Shown: positions 42,523-51,693, counted from the stretch's first letter. The stretch: DNA of 64,000 nt from Nonomuraea rhodomycinica (GCF_013363995.1 NZ_JABWGO010000013.1:124001-188000); one strand, 5' to 3'. Numbers and translations: made by a program. Notes: generated from the letters alone by a model not told the origin.

Positions 42523-42774
42523 CTAGCCGCCCGCGAAGGGGGGCAGGACCTCGACCGTCGCCCCGTCGGCGAGCACCACGGTGTCGTGGGCGCGCTTTCC
42601 GACCGGCGAGCCGTCGACGAGGAACGACGAACGGCTCACCACCCGCGCCAGCTCGGCGCGATCATGTGTGATTTTCGTCATGAGTTCGGCAAGGGTCGCC
42701 GCCTCGAACGACTCCTCGGCGACACCGGCCGCTTGCCGGGCCGCGGCCCAATACCGCACTTTTCCAGTAGCCAT
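42523..42774 (-). CDS. MoaD/ThiS-family sulfur carrier
   Basis: 83 residues ending in GG (PPFAGG), the C-terminal diglycine that becomes a thiocarboxylate. Segments VRYWAAARQAAGV and LVDGSPV ... TVEVLPPFAGG match the MoaD beta-grasp fold. ATG 42774 has TGAGG upstream. Divergent from glnR. No molybdopterin or thiamin genes are near, so the acceptor pathway is open. Confidence 0.88.
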   Translation of the reverse strand: MATGKVRYWAAARQAAGVAEESFEAATLAELMTKITHDRAELARVVSRSSFLVDGSPVGKRAHDTVVLADGATVEVLPPFAGG

Positions 42775-42949
42775 GGCAACCTCATACTCGCAAAAGCGTC
42801 GTAGTGCGACTTCCTTAACATTGTCGCCGCAGGTAAAACGCTGTTCATCTGTCGGACGCCCCATGGACGCGACATTCGCGTGGGTTATCCTCCCCTACAG
42901 GACCTGGGCGATGTAGCCCCCGGGTCCTTGCGTGTTTGAGGAGGCCGAA

Positions 42950-43642
42950 ATGAGCAACCTGCTCCTGCTGACCAACGCCCTCGAGCCGTCCTCCGAGGTG
43001 CTGCCGGCGCTGGGGCTGCTGCTCCACTCGGTCCGAGTCTCCCCCGCCGAGGCGTCCGCCCTCATCGACGCGCCGCCCGTGGACGCCGTGCTGGTCGACG
43101 CCCGCAAGGAGCTCGCCCACGCCAAGAGCCTCTGCCGGCTGATCCGCACCACCGGCGTCGACTGCCCGCTCATCGTCATCGTGACCGAGGGCGGGCTCGC
43201 CGCGATGACCGCCGAATGGGGCGTGGACGACGTGCTGCTCGACGGCGCCGGCCCGGCCGAGGTCGAGGCGCGGCTGCGCATGGCGACCGGCCGCATCTCG
43301 CAGGCCGGCGGCGAGGACGTGCCCGACGAGATCCGCAGCGGCGACCTGGCCATCGACGAGGCCACCTACACGGCCCGGCTGCGCGGGCGGGTGCTCGACC
43401 TCACCTTCAAGGAGTTCGAGCTGCTCAAGTACCTCGCCCAGCACCCCGGCCGGGTCTTCACGCGGGCGCAGCTCCTGCAGGAGGTGTGGGGCTACGACTA
43501 CTTCGGCGGCACCCGGACGGTCGACGTCCACGTACGGCGGCTGCGGGCCAAGCTGGGCACCGAGTACGAGTCGCTGATCGGCACGGTGCGCAACGTCGGC
43601 TACCGCTTCGTCCCTGATCGCGCCGAGACGGCCGACGTCTGA
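42950..43642 (+). CDS. glnR: GlnR nitrogen-metabolism regulator
   Basis: 230 residues, OmpR-type winged helix. The N-terminal SNLLLLTNALEPSSEVLPAL and CPLIVIVTEGGLAAMTAEWG, plus FKEFELLKYLAQHPGRVFTR in the DNA-binding domain, are close to Streptomyces GlnR. GlnR is an orphan regulator whose receiver domain is not phosphorylated at the usual aspartate. It controls glnA, amtB and other nitrogen genes. GGAGG lies before ATG 42950. Confidence 0.93.
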   Translation: MSNLLLLTNALEPSSEVLPALGLLLHSVRVSPAEASALIDAPPVDAVLVDARKELAHAKSLCRLIRTTGVDCPLIVIVTEGGLAAMTAEWGVDDVLLDGAGPAEVEARLRMATGRISQAGGEDVPDEIRSGDLAIDEATYTARLRGRVLDLTFKEFELLKYLAQHPGRVFTRAQLLQEVWGYDYFGGTRTVDVHVRRLRAKLGTEYESLIGTVRNVGYRFVPDRAETADV

Positions 43643-43673
43643 GGCCCGCCCCCGAACTCGGGAGGCGGGCCTC
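43641..43673. terminator. Bidirectional terminator between glnR and the 5'-nucleotidase gene
   Basis: GAGGCCCGCC and GGCGGGCCTC form a ten-base stem that begins at the glnR stop codon. It serves two converging genes. Confidence 0.82.
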
Positions 43674-43689
43674 TACGGTTTCGCCGTGA

Positions 43690-45471
43690 TCAGCTCGTCA
43701 CGGTGATGCGGTTGGTGGCGGGCGGGGCGATCGGGCTGTTCTTGCCCAGGTGGTCGACGAACGCGTCGATGTCCAGCGGCCCGCTCCAGAGGTCGGTGCC
43801 CTCCTTGAAGGCGAGGAACGCGTCCCCTCCGCCGACCAGGAAGTTGTTGGCCGCGACGCGGATCTGCTGCGTGTCCGTGACCGGGGTGCCGTCGATGCGG
43901 ATGTCGGACACCTTCGAGCCCCACGCGGCCGAGGTGCTGTAGGTGTAGGTCAGGTTCGCCGAGGGCTGCAGGATCTTGGTGAACGGCTGGCTGTTGGGCC
44001 CGCCGGTGAACTGCTGCTCCAGCACCGTCTTGAGCTGCGCGCCCGTCAGCGTGACCACCTGCATGAGGTTGTTGAACGGCTGGACGGCGAACGCCTCGCC
44101 GTAGGTGACGACGCCGTCGCCCTCACCGGCCGGGGAGCCGGCGTAGGTCAGGGGCATGCGGACGCCGCCCGGGTTCATGAGCGCGATCTGCGCGTTCCCG
44201 CCGGCCTTGGTGGCGGCGAGCTGCGCGTCGGCGATGAGGTCGCCCAGCGGCGTCTCCCCGCTCGGCCCGCCCGTGTTCGGGATCTCGGCCGTGATGCGGC
44301 CCACGGGCTTGTTGGAGACCGGCGCGACCCGGTCCTTCCAGGTCTTCACGAAGTCGGAGATCTCGGGGTCCGGGTCGACCGTGCGGGTCACGACGTGGTT
44401 GTCCGCCACGACCGAGGAGCGCACGACGTCCCGCGTGCGGACGTCCACCTGCAGGTCCACCTGCGTGATGACGCGGCCGAACGAGCCGCCCTGCGAGTAG
44501 AGGCGGTCGTGGCCGGCCGGGTCCTTGACCTTGCACAGGTACGCCTGGTGGGAGTGGCCGCTGAGCACCATGTCGATCTCGGGGTCCACCTGGGTGGCGA
44601 TGCGGTTGCCCGCGCCCGGGACGGCGCTGCACGCGTCCGGCGACTGCCCCAGGGCGGCCTGGTCGCCCTCGTGGACGAGCACGACCTGGGCCTTCACGCC
44701 GAGGAGCTTGAGCACCTTGGAGGCCACGTTCGCGGCCTTGACCTCGTCCACGAACTTGAGGTCCTTGATGCCCTCCGCCGTGACGATGCCCGGGGTGGTC
44801 TGCGTGACCAGGCCGATGAAGCCGACCGGCACGCCGTTCATCCACTTGACGCTGACGGGCGGCAGCGCGGGCACGCCCCAGTCGGACAGCAGGTCCTTGA
44901 CCGCGGGCTGGCTGCCCAGCGCCGCGAGCGCGTCGGACTTCTCGCTCGGGTTCTTGAACAGCACGTTCGCGCCCACGTAGTCGTACGGGGCGCCCTTCCA
45001 CTCGCCGGCGGGCGAGCAGCCGTCGACCGGGTGGCAGCCGCCCTTCATGATCCGGCGCAGTTCGGCGTAGCCCTCGTCGAACTCGTGGTTGCCGACCGCG
45101 GCGACCTTCAGCCCGAGCTTGCCGAGGAACTCGACGGACGGCTCGTCGTGGTAGGCCGCGGAGATCAGCGGGGTGGCGCCGATGAGGTCGCCCTGGGCCA
45201 CGGCGATGGTGTTCGCGTCGGTGTGGGCCTTCATGTGGGTGGCGATGTAGGCGGCTCCGCCCGCCTCCACGGTGGCGCCGTGCTCGTCGACCATGCGGCC
45301 GGACGAGCCCGTGGGGGGTTCGAGGTTGCCGTGGAAGTCGTTGAGGGCGAGCAGGCGGACGGGGACCGTCCGGGGGGCCTGCTGCGCGTCCGCCGGGGCC
45401 ACGGCCAGCAGGGCCGTGGTGGTGGCGACGGCTCCGGCCACGGCGAGCCGGAGGAGGGAACGAGACGTCAT
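43690..45471 (-). CDS. Secreted metallophosphatase/5'-nucleotidase
   Basis: 593 residues. A signal peptide ends at about residue 29 (APADA). The metallophosphoesterase domain carries the metal motifs LALNDFHGNLEP, GDLIGATPL, VGNHEFDEG and SGHSHQAYL. The 5_nucleotid_C domain has GETPLGDLIADAQLAA and MNPGGVRMPL for substrate binding. Hydrolyses extracellular nucleotides to nucleoside and phosphate. Nearby Pit genes suggest a phosphate-scavenging neighbourhood. Confidence 0.93.
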   Translation of the reverse strand: MTSRSLLRLAVAGAVATTTALLAVAPADAQQAPRTVPVRLLALNDFHGNLEPPTGSSGRMVDEHGATVEAGGAAYIATHMKAHTDANTIAVAQGDLIGATPLISAAYHDEPSVEFLGKLGLKVAAVGNHEFDEGYAELRRIMKGGCHPVDGCSPAGEWKGAPYDYVGANVLFKNPSEKSDALAALGSQPAVKDLLSDWGVPALPPVSVKWMNGVPVGFIGLVTQTTPGIVTAEGIKDLKFVDEVKAANVASKVLKLLGVKAQVVLVHEGDQAALGQSPDACSAVPGAGNRIATQVDPEIDMVLSGHSHQAYLCKVKDPAGHDRLYSQGGSFGRVITQVDLQVDVRTRDVVRSSVVADNHVVTRTVDPDPEISDFVKTWKDRVAPVSNKPVGRITAEIPNTGGPSGETPLGDLIADAQLAATKAGGNAQIALMNPGGVRMPLTYAGSPAGEGDGVVTYGEAFAVQPFNNLMQVVTLTGAQLKTVLEQQFTGGPNSQPFTKILQPSANLTYTYSTSAAWGSKVSDIRIDGTPVTDTQQIRVAANNFLVGGGDAFLAFKEGTDLWSGPLDIDAFVDHLGKNSPIAPPATNRITVTS

Positions 45472-45579
45472 GGCCCAAGACGTTACGGCGCGAAGCTTTG
45501 CAGCCAATGTCGCAAAGGTAACGATTCGCCAGCCGCCGCCATGGCGTGTTTTGCCAGTCGTACGCCTAGAGTTCGACCT

Positions 45580-46491
45580 GTGACGGCACGCGTGGAAGTC
45601 AGACAACGGCTCGATGACCAGGAAATCACCGACGTGCTCGCGCTCGTCGAGGCGGCGACGGAGGCCGACGGCGTCCGGCCGCTGAACGAGCACGTCATGC
45701 TCCACCTGCGCTACGGCGGCGACCCGCGCGCCCGCTCGCTGCTGCTCCACGCCGGCGACGCGCTGGCCGGGTACGCGCACGTGGACCCCACCGACGAGGT
45801 CGAGGGTCCGAGCGGGGAGCTGGTCATCCACCCGGCGTACCGGCGCCAGGGGCACGGCCGGCGGCTGCTGCGGGCGGTGCTCGACGAGACCGGCGGGCGG
45901 CTGCGGCTGTGGGCGCACGGCGACAACGACGGGGCCGGGGCGCTGGCCGCCTCCCTGGGGCTGCAGCGGGTGCGCTCGCTGTGGCAGATGCGCCGGTCGC
46001 TGTTCGCGCCGCTGGCGCCGTACACGCTGCCCGACGGGGTGCGGCTGCGGACCTTCGAGCCCGGCCGGGACGAGGAGGAGTGGCTCAAGGTCAACGCCGC
46101 CGCCTTCGCCCACCACCCCGAGCAGGGCGCGTGGACCCTGGACGACCTGCTCAGGCGGGAGGGGGAGCCGTGGTTCGACCCGGCGGGGTTCTTCCTGGCC
46201 GTACGCGGCGAGCGGCTCGTGGGGTTCCACTGGACGAAGATCCATGGATCGTCGGAGCACGGGCACGAGCCGCTCGGCGAGGTGTACGTCGTGGGCGTCG
46301 ACCCCTCCCAGCAGGGCACCGGCCTGGGCAAGGCGCTGACCCTGGCCGGGCTGAGCCACCTGCGCTCGCGCGGGCTCGCGCAGGCGATGCTCTACGTGGA
46401 CGGGACGAACACGGCGGCGATCCGGCTGTACGAGTCGCTCGGCTTCGCCCGGTGGGACGCCGACGTCATGTACGCCACCACCGTGTCGTGA
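45580..46491 (+). CDS. mshD: Mycothiol synthase MshD
   Basis: 303 residues with two GNAT acetyltransferase domains, acetylating Cys-GlcN-Ins to complete mycothiol. RRQGHGRRLLRAVL (N-terminal) and GVDPSQQGTGLGKALTLAG (C-terminal) are the acetyl-CoA P-loops, and LWAHGDNDGAGALAASLGL is a family signature. GTG 45580 has no ribosome site; TAGAGT (45567-45572) seven bases upstream fits a leaderless message. Adjacent to glnR and phosphate genes as in mycobacteria. Confidence 0.93.
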   Translation: MTARVEVRQRLDDQEITDVLALVEAATEADGVRPLNEHVMLHLRYGGDPRARSLLLHAGDALAGYAHVDPTDEVEGPSGELVIHPAYRRQGHGRRLLRAVLDETGGRLRLWAHGDNDGAGALAASLGLQRVRSLWQMRRSLFAPLAPYTLPDGVRLRTFEPGRDEEEWLKVNAAAFAHHPEQGAWTLDDLLRREGEPWFDPAGFFLAVRGERLVGFHWTKIHGSSEHGHEPLGEVYVVGVDPSQQGTGLGKALTLAGLSHLRSRGLAQAMLYVDGTNTAAIRLYESLGFARWDADVMYATTVS

Positions 46492-46495
46492 GGGC

Positions 46496-47500
46496 TTACT
46501 CGACCATCCAGTGGAGGGCGAAGTAGGTCAGGGCGGCCACCAGCGCCGCCGCCGGGATCGTGAGGATCCAGGCGGTCACGATGTTGCCCGCCACGCCCCA
46601 GCGCACGGCCGAGAGCCGCTTGGTGGAGCCGACGCCCATGATGGCGCTGGTGATGGTGTGGGTGGTGGAGATGGGAGCGCCGAAGCCGATCGCCGCGGTG
46701 TACAGGACCGTCGCCGCCGCGGACTCCGCGGCGAAGCCCTGTGGCGGGTCGAGGGCGATGATGCGCCGCCCGAGCGTGCGCATGATGCGCCAGCCTCCGG
46801 CGTACGTGCCGAGCGAGATGGCGCCGGCGGCGGAGATGATGACCCACTGCGGGATGGGGTCCTGCGGCGAGGCGTAGCCGCCGACGACGAGGGCCAGGAA
46901 GATCACACCCATCGTCTTCTGCGCGTCCTGCAGGCCGTGGCCGAGGGCCATGGCGGCGGCCGAGACCGTCTGGGCGTACCGGAAGCCGCGGTTGGTCTTG
47001 CCCGGCTGGGCGCGGCGGAAGATCCAGTAGATGGCGATCATGATCGCGGCGGCGATCGTGAAGCCGAGCACCGGCGAGAGGATCATGGGGATGACGACCT
47101 TCTCCACCACGCCGTCCCAGTGCACGAGGCTGGCCGAGGCCAGCGCCGAGCCCACGAGGCCGCCGATCAGGGCGTGGCTGGAGGAGGAGGGAAGTCCGAA
47201 GTACCACGTGATGAGGTTCCAGGCGATGGCACCGACCAGGGCGGCGGCCACGATGACCAGGCCGTGTGTGCCCTGTGGGGCGTCGATGATGCCCTTGCCG
47301 ACGGTCTGCGCCACCTGGGTGCCGAGGTGGGCGCCGATGAAGTTCATCGCCGCGGCCATGAACAGCGCGGCCCTGGGGGTCAGGGCGCGTGTGGAGACCG
47401 AGGTCGCGATGGCGTTCGCCGCGTCGTGGAAGCCATTGGTGTAGTCGAAGGCCAGCGCCACGACGACCACGCCGATGACGAGGGCGAGCGTGAGGTCCAC
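46496..47500 (-). CDS. pit: Low-affinity inorganic phosphate transporter (Pit)
   Basis: 334 residues, about ten hydrophobic spans. Pit signatures: DYTNGFHDAANAIATSVSTRALTPR near the N-terminus, GLPSSSSHALIGG in the middle and GFGAPISTTHTITSAIMGVG near the C-terminus. Proton- or metal-phosphate symport across the membrane. Follows the DUF47 gene by five bases. Confidence 0.95.
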   Translation of the reverse strand: MDLTLALVIGVVVVALAFDYTNGFHDAANAIATSVSTRALTPRAALFMAAAMNFIGAHLGTQVAQTVGKGIIDAPQGTHGLVIVAAALVGAIAWNLITWYFGLPSSSSHALIGGLVGSALASASLVHWDGVVEKVVIPMILSPVLGFTIAAAIMIAIYWIFRRAQPGKTNRGFRYAQTVSAAAMALGHGLQDAQKTMGVIFLALVVGGYASPQDPIPQWVIISAAGAISLGTYAGGWRIMRTLGRRIIALDPPQGFAAESAAATVLYTAAIGFGAPISTTHTITSAIMGVGSTKRLSAVRWGVAGNIVTAWILTIPAAALVAALTYFALHWMVE

Positions 47501-47505
47501 GGGGC

Positions 47506-48123
47506 TTAGCTTTCCTTGACCGCGATCGACTCGACGGTGTTGGCCACGTGCTCGAAGGCGTCGGCCGCCTCCTCGAGGGCGTCGATGACCTCCTTCATCT
47601 TCATGACCGTCAACGCGTCGTACTCGCCGCTGAACAGCTTGGCCAGCAGCCGGCGGTAGACCTGGTCACCCTGGTTCTCCAGGCGGTTGACCTCGATCCA
47701 GTACTCGTTGAGGTTCTTCATCGAGCGCAGGCGCGGCATCGCCTCCGCGGTCAGCTCGGCCGCCCGCTCCAGCACCTCGACCTGGCGCACCACGTCCTTG
47801 GGCAGGTGGTCGAGCTGGTAGAGCACGATGAGGTCGGAGGCCGCCTCCATGGCGTCCATCACATCGTCGAGGTTCGAGGCGAGACGGTAGATGTCCTCGC
47901 GGTCGAACGGCGTGATGAAGCTCTCATTGAGCCGGTTCATGATCGCATGGGTGCGGTCGTCGCCCGCGTGCTCGCAGGCGCGCATCTTCTCGGCCAGGGC
48001 TTCCCTGTCCGACCCGTCGCTGATGATCTCCACCAGCAGGCGGGAAGCAGTGACCAGGTTGTTCGCCGAGTCGGCGAACAGGTCGTAGTAGCTGTCCTCA
48101 CGTGGCGTGAGACGCAGGCGCAC
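47506..48123 (-). CDS. DUF47 PhoU-like Pit accessory protein
   Basis: 205 residues of helices with the PhoU_div/DUF47 segments YYDLFADSANNLVTASRLL and ITPFDREDIYRLASNLDDVMD. Such proteins accompany Pit transporters and modulate uptake. Starts at GTG 48123 behind GGAGA. First gene of the pit operon. Confidence 0.92.
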   Translation of the reverse strand: MRLRLTPREDSYYDLFADSANNLVTASRLLVEIISDGSDREALAEKMRACEHAGDDRTHAIMNRLNESFITPFDREDIYRLASNLDDVMDAMEAASDLIVLYQLDHLPKDVVRQVEVLERAAELTAEAMPRLRSMKNLNEYWIEVNRLENQGDQVYRRLLAKLFSGEYDALTVMKMKEVIDALEEAADAFEHVANTVESIAVKES

Positions 48124-48729
48124 GTCGTTCTCCAGATGTGCGGGGATGGTCCGTGGAAGAGAGTACGGCTTACCAGGCGAAATGCGAACTTCATGTCCCC
48201 TTCTCCTGGTCGCTACCCTCCGTATGTTCTGCGACACCGGGGCACCTGTCGGTCCGGGGCACACTCGCTGGGGACTTGTTCTGCCTTACGGTCACCATCT
48301 TCGTGAGTTTCCCTCCGGACCGCCAGCCTGGTCAGGTGTCGTAACTGGAGCTTCACCTTCCCCGGAACGGGGGGAGGATCACAGGAGGGGCGCGGGGAGG
48401 GGCCGTCGCGGGCGCGCCCCTTGCCAGCGGGGCGGTCCGGTCGGGGCCCTCGGGAAGCCGGGAACGCGGCCAGATCGGCGCCCCCGGGCAACCGGGAACG
48501 GGACCCGGTCGACGCCCCCGGGCAACCGGGAACGGGACCCGGTCGACGCCCCCGGGAAACCCGGAACGCCTTGCCCGAGCGCGTGGACGCTGGAGCGCGT
48601 GAACGCCCGAGCGCGTGAACGCCCGAGCGCGTGGACACCCGAGCGCGTGAACACCCGAGCGCGTGGACGCTCAGTCGCGTTCCCCGAACGGCGGGGCCAG
48701 GCGATGGAGGAGGACCGGCCGGCCGGCTG
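48124..48729. other. Gene-free region with tandem repeats
   Basis: About 600 bases between the DUF47 and dcd starts/ends with no supportable gene. The first 240 bases probably carry the promoter of the DUF47-pit operon; no clear PHO-box direct repeats could be recognised. The second half is occupied by two short tandem arrays. Confidence 0.7.
48470..48675. repeat. Two tandem arrays (about 33 and 15-16 bases)
   Basis: Units of cgcccccgggcaaccgggaa plus gggacccggtcga (33 bases) recur two to three times at 48478-48570. They are followed by six units of a 15-16-base motif (gagcgcgtgaacgcccga type) at 48590-48675. The 33-base unit has internal dyads (gggacccggtcgac). Confidence 0.8.
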
Positions 48730-49305
48730 TCAGATCACGGTGCGATGGAAGTCGCGGAAGGACCGGGACGGCGTCGGCCCCCGCTGCCCCTGGTACCGCG
48801 ACCCGTACTTCGCGGACCCGTACGGGTGCTCCGCCGGCGAGCTGAGCCGGAACACGCACAGTTGCCCGATCTTCATCCCCGGCCACAGCTTGATGGGCAG
48901 GGTTGCCACGTTCGACAGCTCCAGCGTCACGTGCCCGCTGAAGCCCGGGTCGATGAAGCCGGCCGTCGAATGCGTCAAAAGCCCCAGGCGCCCCAGCGAG
49001 CTCTTCCCCTCCAACCTGGACGCCAGATTGTCGGGAAGCGTGATGACCTCGTACGTCGAGGCCAGGACGAACTCGCCGGGGTGGAGGATGAACGGTTCAT
49101 CCCCGTCCGGCTCCACCATGCGCGTCAGATCGGGTTGCTCGACGGACGGGTCGATGTGCGGGTACTTGTGGTTCTCGAAGACCCGGAAGTACCGATCGAG
49201 CCGCACGTCGATACTGGAGGGCTGGAGCATCTCCCGATCGAACGGATCGAGCGCCAGCCGTCCCGAGTCGATCTCGCTCAGGATGTCACGGTCAGAGAGC
49301 AGCAC
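48730..49305 (-). CDS. dcd: dCTP deaminase
   Basis: 191 residues. LLSDRDILSEIDSGRLALDP at the start, QPSSIDVRLDRYFRVF, GKSSLGRLGLLTHSTAGFIDPGFSG and QLCVFRLSSPAEHPYGS are dCTP deaminase signatures, including the active-site Glu region. Converts dCTP to dUTP; actinobacterial forms can be bifunctional. GTG 49305 matches the usual N-terminus; TTG at 49314 is an in-frame alternative. Confidence 0.95.
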   Translation of the reverse strand: MLLSDRDILSEIDSGRLALDPFDREMLQPSSIDVRLDRYFRVFENHKYPHIDPSVEQPDLTRMVEPDGDEPFILHPGEFVLASTYEVITLPDNLASRLEGKSSLGRLGLLTHSTAGFIDPGFSGHVTLELSNVATLPIKLWPGMKIGQLCVFRLSSPAEHPYGSAKYGSRYQGQRGPTPSRSFRDFHRTVI

Positions 49306-49382
49306 GTGGAGCAACCTACCGTGTGCGGGCTTGCTGAAGTGGGCTGGGTTTCCGCTACAGTGGGAGCGCGGCTCCGGCCGAT

Positions 49383-49453
49383 GCGGGTGTAGTTCAATGG
49401 CAGAACATCAGCTTCCCAAGCTGACAGCGCGGGTTCGATTCCCGTCACCCGCT
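49383..49453 (+). tRNA. tRNA-Gly (CCC anticodon)
   Basis: Acceptor GCGGGTG pairs with CACCCGC; anticodon stem TCAGC/GCTGA with loop TTCCCAA gives CCC; T-arm GCGGG-TTCGATT-CCCGT. No CCA is encoded. Its 3' half is repeated downstream and marks integration sites. Confidence 0.95.
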
Positions 49454-49457
49454 CTCA
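49412..49457 (+). mobile_element. Attachment site 1 (tRNA-Gly 3' half)
   Basis: 46 bases from the anticodon to just past the tRNA end recur with one mismatch at 51694-51739, a typical tRNA-directed att core. An integrase fragment follows on the opposite strand. Confidence 0.85.
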
Positions 49458-49466
49458 CAGCGAAAA

Positions 49467-49504
49467 GCCAGGTCAGGGACGCCTTCCCGACCTGGCCTTT
49501 GATT
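49467..49504 (+). terminator. tRNA-Gly terminator
   Basis: GCCAGGTCAGGGA and TTCCCGACCTGGC form a long stem followed by CTTTGATTTT. The same hairpin survives in the remnant copy at 56667-56697. Confidence 0.8.
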
Positions 49505-49536
49505 TTCACGGGCTTGCCTTCGATCTTCCGTGCCCG

Positions 49537-49990
49537 TTACGTGCCCGATCCGTCTGGATCTTGCTTCTTCAGGGCTTCCTCAGCGAGCCTTCCGAGGGCG
49601 TCGGCGATGGCTCTGTCGCGCTCCATCGCGGTGTGCTGGTAGATCAACGCGGCGCGGGTCGTGGAGTGGCTCATGCGGGTCATCAGGTCACGGAGCGTCG
49701 CCCCGGACTGGGCGGCGAGGGTGTTGCCGGTATGACGGAGATCATGGAAGTGAAAGCCGGAGAGGCCCGCCTTCCTGAGCGCCGCCGTCCAGACGCGGGT
49801 GAAGTTCGCCCGTCGGAGCCGGGCACCCTTGGGACCGACGAAGACGTGTCCGTCGCCGGTCTGCTCGGCGTAGGTCTCCATGTGCTCTCGCAGGTACGGA
49901 AGGAGCATGGCCGGCACGCTGACCACGCGCTTGCCCGCCTCCGACTTGGGCGGCCCGATGGTGATCAAGCGGCGGCGCGGCGCGCCGCCG
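49537..49990 (-). pseudogene. Tyrosine integrase, C-terminal fragment
   Basis: About 150 residues of a phage-type tyrosine recombinase are readable: SEAGKRVVSVPAMLLPYL, then the active-site box FHFHDLRHTGNTLAAQSGAT, MTRMSHSTTRAALIYQH and the catalytic tyrosine. The N-terminal two thirds are missing; upstream of about 49990 similarity is lost and the frame continues only by chance. It sits beside the att core, as in intact elements. Confidence 0.8.
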
Positions 49991-50464
49991 TACTCCCGGC
50001 CCTTCGCCCGCCCGCCGTCCGGGCGTGCGGCCTGGGGGCCGGTCCCGGACGGCGGCGGGACACCGGGCCGGCCACCGCACGCCGGTCGCACCGTGCCCAT
50101 CGAACGCTCCGATCGGGGTTGCCGCGCCGCCGCACAAATGGAGCCCTTACGATCGCCACTGCATGGCTGGCCGCGACATGTGCTTGGGGCGATCGACGGT
50201 CCAGGGCTTCGTTTCTCAGCCCTGGACCACCGTATGCCGGTGTGCGGGTAGTGATCACCAGACGGTAGGTGGCAATCCCGGACGGAACTGCGGGGGCGAA
50301 TTGTCGTATCTGCGAGTACCTTGCGAGTGTCCGAGTCCTCGCGAGTGATCTTGTGAGCCCTCGGCCTCGCGGCGGAACAAGGGCGGACGCAGATGCCGGA
50401 GTCTGGGATACGCCACGCCCCGTTGACCATGCTCTCGCAAGGGCACGCCCGATACGGTGCCAGA
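49991..50464. other. Decayed sequence between integrase fragment and SLATT-like gene
   Basis: No gene is supportable. Bases 50104-50210 align without gaps to 53344-53450 (diverged direct repeat upstream of another cargo gene). On the minus strand both encode similar peptides (FVRRRGNPDRSVRW versus FVPRRGNPGRSVRS), so a decayed coding segment is likely. Confidence 0.6.
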
Positions 50465-50983
50465 GTGGCAATCAGCGATGAGCATGCCTTACGCGGTTCG
50501 TTCGCCGAGGAGTTAGAGCGCCTCCAGCGCAACGTCGATGCTTCCGCGCGGGTCCAGTTTTTGAGAGCCAGGCGGTGGGATGGTTCCGGAACGCTGCTGA
50601 ACGTCTTGACGGCGTTGCTTGCCGGCCTGGCTGGGGTGAGCACACTGGCCGAGGTGGCAGGCACCCTTCTATCCGGCATCCTTGCGCTGGCCGCCGCCGG
50701 ATTGGCCGCCGTGGCGACAGCGGCGGGCGCTGAGAGGAAGGGGGCAGCGAGTGCGGCGGCGGGCAATGCGTACATCGAGGTCCGCGACGCGATCCGGCAC
50801 GTCCGGCTTTTCGATCTGCCGCGGCTGCCTATCGACGACATTCGGGCCGAGCTCCTGCAGTTGACCGAGCGCGTGCACGCGATCAACAAGTCGGCCCCGG
50901 TCGCCGGCGAGTTGGTGCGCCGTGCCGTCCAACGGGCGATCGAACGCGAGGCTCGACCGGGAGAGGAAACCAGCACTACCTGA
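50465..50983 (+). CDS. SLATT-like two-membrane-span protein
   Basis: 172 residues: N-terminal helix (SFAEELERLQRNVDASARVQFLRARRW), two membrane spans (about 43-61 and 68-87) and a helical C-terminus. This matches the SLATT (SMODS/SLOG-associating two-TM effector) design, a predicted pore-forming effector of bacterial conflict systems. No nucleotidyltransferase or SLOG partner is adjacent, so it is stand-alone or an orphan. GTG 50465 has no ribosome site; TACGGT lies six bases upstream. Confidence 0.65.
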   Translation: MAISDEHALRGSFAEELERLQRNVDASARVQFLRARRWDGSGTLLNVLTALLAGLAGVSTLAEVAGTLLSGILALAAAGLAAVATAAGAERKGAASAAAGNAYIEVRDAIRHVRLFDLPRLPIDDIRAELLQLTERVHAINKSAPVAGELVRRAVQRAIEREARPGEETSTT

Positions 50984-51262
50984 GCCGTTGCGACATCGAC
51001 GGCCCTCCCAGTTCCGTCCTGGGGGTCGGCAGCTACGAGGAGGACGGGGGCGGACCAGGAGGCGGGTCGTGCGCCGACCCTCTGCCCGGGCAGGTCGTGA
51101 TGTGATCGTCGTGCCATTGGCGTGCCATTAAGGGCGGTCATCAGGGGGTACTCACGCCCGCTCGCGGGCGGCTCCCCAGGTCGGGGCCGTTGCGCCTGGT
51201 GAGTGGGCCGATTTGCAAGCAGGCCGTCAGGGCGGAACAGGCCCTGTCGGTAGGGTCGTGCC

Positions 51263-51538
51263 ATGAAGGCGCATAAGGACCGATGGCCGAAGGTTGGTCC
51301 AAGAAGCGGCATCGAAGATGCCGCGCTGCTCATCTTGGAGTGGCTGGCTGAGCAAGGCATCAGCGCCATGATCAGGGTTGACCCGGAAAGGTTGACTGAG
51401 GGGCGGCCAGCTTGGACGTTCTCTGCTTATGGCGGCCCGTTGAGCCTAGGAATGCGGGCTGATGGGGTCAGTGCCGAGCAGTGCCTTTCTATCGCGATTG
51501 CCAGATTGCGTCACGCCGGAGTTGAGGTTCCGTTTTGA
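51263..51538 (+). CDS. Hypothetical protein in tRNA-Gly island
   Basis: 91 residues, not recognised. Helix-rich N-terminal half (GIEDAALLILEWLAEQGIS), then short strands (AWTFSAYGGPLSLGMRADGV) and a helix with EQCLSIAIARLRHAGV. TAGGGT (51250-51255) ends seven bases before the ATG, fitting a leaderless message. Small and soluble; function unknown. Probably cargo of the first element. Confidence 0.55.
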   Translation: MKAHKDRWPKVGPRSGIEDAALLILEWLAEQGISAMIRVDPERLTEGRPAWTFSAYGGPLSLGMRADGVSAEQCLSIAIARLRHAGVEVPF

Positions 51539-51597
51539 CATCGAGCTGTGGCGCGTGCCCGTTGCGCGCCCGTACGGTCGGCAATCAGCAGGGAATC

Positions 51598-51641
51598 ACG
51601 GGCACTCACGGGCACTCACGGGCACTCACGGGCACTCGGCC
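51598..51641. repeat. 11-base tandem repeat
   Basis: cgggcactcac repeats four times just upstream of the second attachment site. Confidence 0.9.
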
Positions 51642-51693
51642 GGCATGCGTGCAGGTCACCGTTTTCGCAGATCAGGCTAGTGGCGTTGAAAGA

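Noticed and set aside
48470..48675. CRISPR array
   Set aside because: Units are directly adjacent with no unique spacers, and no Cas genes are near.
49983..51369. N-terminal extension of the first integrase fragment
   Set aside because: Integrase similarity stops at about 49990; the frame continues by chance through a region that aligns with a different repeat and the SLATT-like gene.
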